Assembly: GCF_029873635.1 (NCBI RefSeq)
Contig: NC_080422.1
Span: 10,819,764 to 10,883,763 of the forward strand
Reading direction: 5' to 3'
DNA: 64,000 bases
Source of the DNA: Malania oleifera
Lineage: Eukaryota > Streptophyta > Magnoliopsida > Santalales > Ximeniaceae
Part shown: positions 60,485-64,000 of the stretch, in pieces
How the letters are laid out: every line of letters begins with the position of its first letter
Position numbering within the stretch: the first letter of the stretch is position 1
Position numbers and translations under genes: made by a program
The notes under the pieces: generated by a model
Told to the model about the DNA's origin: nothing
Database searches by the model: none
Seen by the model: only the letters and a program-made list of their open reading frames with translations

Positions 60485-61975
60485 CTGTGCAATAAATAAA
60501 TAAACAAATGCATAACGATAAATCCAAATTTCGAATTAACAAAATGAAAATCAGTGTCATAACAAAATAACTCGACAAAAAAATAAAGAAAAAACTTAAA
60601 AAATATATATTAAAATATGGAGGGTGATCAATGTAGCATCAGAACACTGTTTATTTTCCCAGGGAGAAAATAAAAAAGAACTCCTGGGGATAGCTCTATA
60701 CAAATTACAAACAAATAGTAGGTAGCTTCAAAGTTCTCAGCCAAGATATTAGACTTTCCAACACTTTGTATTCAAGACAACAGCTCTATCTTTTAGCTGC
60801 AATTAGCTGTATGTATTGGCAAATCCGGTTCTTTATTTGCCTACAAGCTAGTTTCATGCAAACAACATAACTGAAAAATTAGTTGCTTCAAGTTTCATCA
60901 GTAAAGATTATTACAAACACATTCACAATTCATTCCAAACAAAATGGTAAATCTTTTAAAAATTGACTGAATGAAGAAAGTATCAGGAGTTATAAAATTA
61001 TTTCTGACTGTTTTTCACAGCTGTTGGAGACGCCTATTACATGGACTTGGGCACGTCTTGACATGTAAGGCATGATTTTATTTTATTCACTTATTTCTTT
61101 TGCGAAGAGGTGAGGTGTCAGTTTTTTTCCAGTCTTCATCACATTAATGAATCATGAATTAACATATTTTATTTATTCTCACATGAAAGTAAAATGAAAA
61201 TCAATAAAAAATAGCTTGTTAGAGATGGAAGTTCCTTTATTTTGAAAATATCCCATGTTCCAGCAGACAAAGCTTCAGCCAACAAGGGTCTACAAGGTCA
61301 AGATCTACAAAACCTCATCCCTGCTTGGAAAAAAATTTAAGAAAGCAAACCCAGTGTACTTGAAAGTGAACTAAGGATGTATTCTATCTTATTTTATCTT
61401 ATGAAAATGTTGTACTTACCTACTGCACACAACACTTATTTTTACCCAATATTTTTATGCATTCTACAGTGCGTATGGTACAACTACACAAAGCAGTGGG
61501 AACGAAGTGTGATGTTTGGGTGGTAACTGGTAAGTATAGCACAGCTGTTTGTCTTATACACCAATTAGCAGCATGTCCAATAATCAGCATGTCATATATC
61601 ATAAAAAAACAGAAAAAACAAAACAAAACAAAAGAAGATTGTAGTCATGCTAGACTCATTTCAATGTCCATACACATGCTGAATGAACATAGTTCATTCA
61701 ACATGGGTACCTCTTGCATTTTGAAGTGTAAATGTAAAATAAGAAGGAAAAGTCTCCTCAGACTCTAGGTATTCAAAATAGAAATGAAGTTGAAATAAAA
61801 AATGCAAATCCGGACCACACACAACATCAAAATAGCATAATAAACAAATGTCTTCATGCCAACGAGTACCTTTAGGTTAATATTACAAGTAAATAATAAA
61901 ATGAACCACAGTGTTCATTTATCAGTCATGCCAAGAAGTGCATTTAGGTTGTGAACATAGCTATGTGTCACTGTC
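60485..61975. other. No MDAR exon found; AT-rich, no feature
   Basis: The next upstream MDAR exon should encode the WYKEKGIE-type segment. No match was found here on the - strand. The open frame at 59902-60123 likewise has no MDAR similarity. An A-rich run at about 61604-61636 is the only low-complexity feature. Confidence 0.5.
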
Positions 61976-62485
61976 TGACTATTTTCACACCCTCGTGAAG
62001 GGCTGTGCGGCGCTAACTAAAGCACTTTTGTTTAACTAGCCAGCCTATCGTTTACCAACATTCATCCACGAAGCACTTCATTAATATTAATTCAGATAGC
62101 AGCGAAAACAGTAATCAATTCATGAAAGTCGTAACAAGCAAGCAGTAAACATTAAAGCAAACGTAATTCATTAACAAATCCTCCGTTGACATGGCGTACT
62201 TAGCGAGGGAGGCAAGTAGGATAAGCACGTTGACAATTGCTAGTGAGTTTTACAATGACTGATGAACACTCACCCTCCCCTTAAGAGGTTTTTATGTAAT
62301 TATCATCCTCGCACTAGGAAATATCAAAGTGACCGAGGAGTCATACTGCCTTATTTGGCTTACAAAGACTCTACTAGCAGAAAATAACCCTACACTAGTA
62401 TTTACATGATGGAAACCCATCCTAAGCGCACGAGATAAGCAGTCACAGGCAAGCATAATGCCCTGAACAAGCTTAGTTTGTGACA
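61976..62485 (-). repeat. 3' LTR of G3 (510 bp)
   Basis: On the - strand it begins TGTCACAAACTAAGC and ends GTCAGACAGTGACA. Part of it is echoed at 54393-54618. CTATG at 61971-61975 would be one half of the target duplication. Confidence 0.85.
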
Positions 62486-63988
62486 GTCTCCCCCACTTAT
62501 GCGGTCGACGTCTTCGTAGACTTTTGGCGGTAGGTACACTTCAAATTTGTCCACGAATGGTTGAATATCTTCCGCAGAAATCCAGCTGATTTCTTTGTCA
62601 TCAAGGCATTTCCACTTCACTAGGAACTTCTGCTGCTTCTTCCTTGAAGATATGAACTTTCTATCTGCAAGGATCTCTTCAACTTCATGTCTGTCAAGTT
62701 GCACTGTCTTCAACTCTGCGCTGTTTGAATGACTTCTGCTCAGGTCGTTGGTGTTGGCGTTGAATGGCTTGAGGCAGCTGACATGAAACTGCGGTCTTCT
62801 TTCCTGATCTGCCCACTTCTTCATTTGCTTAGAAGCTTTCTCCAGATAGACTTGGGCAAGCTCTGCATTCAGTCTCCATTCTCTAGTGAAGATGCACACC
62901 TTGGGACTCTTTCGTTTGTACGGATCGCCCACTGTGTGAGGTAACAACGGCAGCTGGCCTGTAACAAGCTCAATAGGGCTCTTGTTGGTTGTTGAGCGCC
63001 TTTGGACGTTGCCATAAAACGGAGCCACATCAAGTAGTTGCACGCCATTCTTCTGGTTGTCATTGACAAAATGGCTCAAGTACTCATCTAGCAGCTCTCT
63101 GAATCTCTTCATCTGTCCGTCTGTTTGTCGGTGATAACTTGAAGAGATGTCAAGATGTGACCTGAATATCCTAAAAAACTCTATTAAGAAGTTGTCAGTG
63201 AACATTAAATCTTGGTCACAAATAATAACTTGGGGAAAACCCCAATATCCCACAATAGTCACAAGGAAAAATTGTGTCGTCCCCTCTGCCGAACAGTACT
63301 TTGGTGCGGCCATGAAAGTACCATACTTCTTCCGCTCCCCCTTGTCTTGTTGGCAAGTGAGACAAGTTTTAGTATAATCAACCACATCATCCCGCGTGTG
63401 CGGCCAATAATACCTCCCCAGTAGTTTTGTCATTGGAGTCATTCTCCGCAAATACCCCTCAACAAACTTCCTGCAGTATCTAGTAAGGTCAAGAAAGGAA
63501 CGCAACTCCTTCACTGTCGTGGGGATCTTCCGTTCTTGAGTCATCCTTACCTTCTCCTTACCCCTCCGGATACGACCTTATTCAACCACTTGACCAGGGA
63601 ACTTGTTGCTCCGCCGAACGAAAGAGAAATTCTCCTTCTTCACATCCAGACTGTTTCCCCTTAGCCTGTCGAACACCTTCCGTAGATGTTCTTCATGTTT
63701 CCTCTGAAACAACACCGATGCTCCCAACGGTGTTTTGAAAGGGCGAACACATCCCGCTTCCAATTCATCAAGTTGTTTTCCCAACTCTACTATCTCTCGA
63801 GGCGCAATCCGACATGGCCCTTTAGCAAGTAGTTTCACTCCTAATAACAACTCGATCTCATCCTCCACAGTTCGTCGTGAAGACAAATTGTGAGGCAGCT
63901 TATCCGGCAACACCTCCTTATACTCATCCAACACCGCTTGGATGATCATAGGCTCCAGCACTTGGCCTACTTCTTTGTCTACCACCAC
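62402..63988 (-). pseudogene. G3 Pol with in-frame internal deletions
   Basis: One frame runs from at least 63988 to a stop at 62402, broken only by a TAA at about 63580 where relatives have Gln. Four family segments are missing, all without loss of frame. The RT palm with its catalytic Asp pair is gone near 63694 (VLFQRKH joins EEHLRKVFDRLR). All of RNase H and the integrase HH half are gone near 63418 (MTKLLG joins RYYWPHTRDD). The first catalytic Asp of integrase is gone near 63325. The GPF module is gone near 62791 (WADQERRP joins QFHVSCLKPF). The chromodomain at about 62690-62540 is intact. The frame runs through the polypurine tract and 84 bases into the LTR. No enzyme activity is expected. 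Confidence 0.85.
62486..62499 (-). other. Polypurine tract of G3
   Basis: On the - strand TAAGTGGGGGAGAC directly precedes the LTR start TGTCACAAAC. Confidence 0.85.
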
Positions 63989-64000
63989 CGTGGCTAGACG

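Larger units (their letters stand above)
61976..64000 (-). mobile_element. Ty3/gypsy chromovirus G3, 3' part
   Basis: The 3' LTR is 61976-62485 and the polypurine tract is at 62486-62499. Pol extends upward past the window edge. The chromodomain is of the longer type (VEEILADRK... KFLVKWKCLDDKEISW), unlike G1 and G2, so this is a different chromovirus lineage with short (510-bp) LTRs. Confidence 0.9.

Overview
This window is nuclear DNA from a flowering plant, almost certainly a eudicot. The signs are a spliced plastid/mitochondrial-type monodehydroascorbate reductase (MDAR) gene, Ty3/gypsy chromoviruses, Ty1/copia elements with Met-tRNA primer sites, an RTE-type LINE, tRNA-derived SINEs, a TRIM and AT-rich introns full of microsatellites. 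There is no bacterial operon, CRISPR array, rRNA or intact tRNA. The species cannot be named from the sequence.

Layout. (1) 1-7280: the 3' part of a decayed Ty3/gypsy chromovirus on the + strand (G1), with gag-pol full of stops and frameshifts and a 2.28-kb 3' LTR. (2) 7945-20068 plus a gag stub to about 20330: a Ty1/copia 5' LTR that was split by a complete Ty3/gypsy chromovirus on the - strand (G2, 9677-18950, target duplication AAATA). (3) 21.0-28.4 kb: a short-chain dehydrogenase pseudogene, then a region bounded by TGTAAACACCC (21992) and TTGCAACA (28432) with a near-perfect 5-bp duplication, probably a very large solo LTR. It contains a ribosomal protein eL18 pseudogene and a nested solo gypsy LTR (25259-27429, duplication GGTTT). 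(4) 29.1-43.9 kb: two generations of segmental tandem duplication. The older pair is 29.12-32.38 and 33.08-35.38 kb. The younger pair, 34689-38613 and 38614-43925, copied the last three exons of MDAR together with a copia solo LTR. (5) 43225-60484: twelve coding exons of MDAR on the - strand, with frame and splice phase intact. They encode the C-terminal 352 residues and include one intron of about 11.9 kb packed with transposon remains. A complete 297-bp TRIM lies in another intron. The 5' exons are not in the window. (6) 61976-64000: the 3' end of a third gypsy chromovirus (G3, - strand), whose pol carries several in-frame internal deletions.

The only gene likely to be functional is MDAR, which regenerates ascorbate from the monodehydroascorbate radical using NAD(P)H. 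Everything else is transposon sequence, pseudogenes or intergenic repeats. Most stops in the transposons look like C-to-T decay (CAG to TAG, CGA to TGA, TGG to TGA/TAG), as expected for long-methylated repeats. The most unusual pattern is that unrelated LTR families carry arrays of short GTCGAC-centred near-palindromes just upstream of their TATA boxes (TTCGTCGACGAA type in gypsy, CGGTCGACCGA type in copia). In the gypsy family each array is followed downstream of the TATA by a long CT microsatellite.
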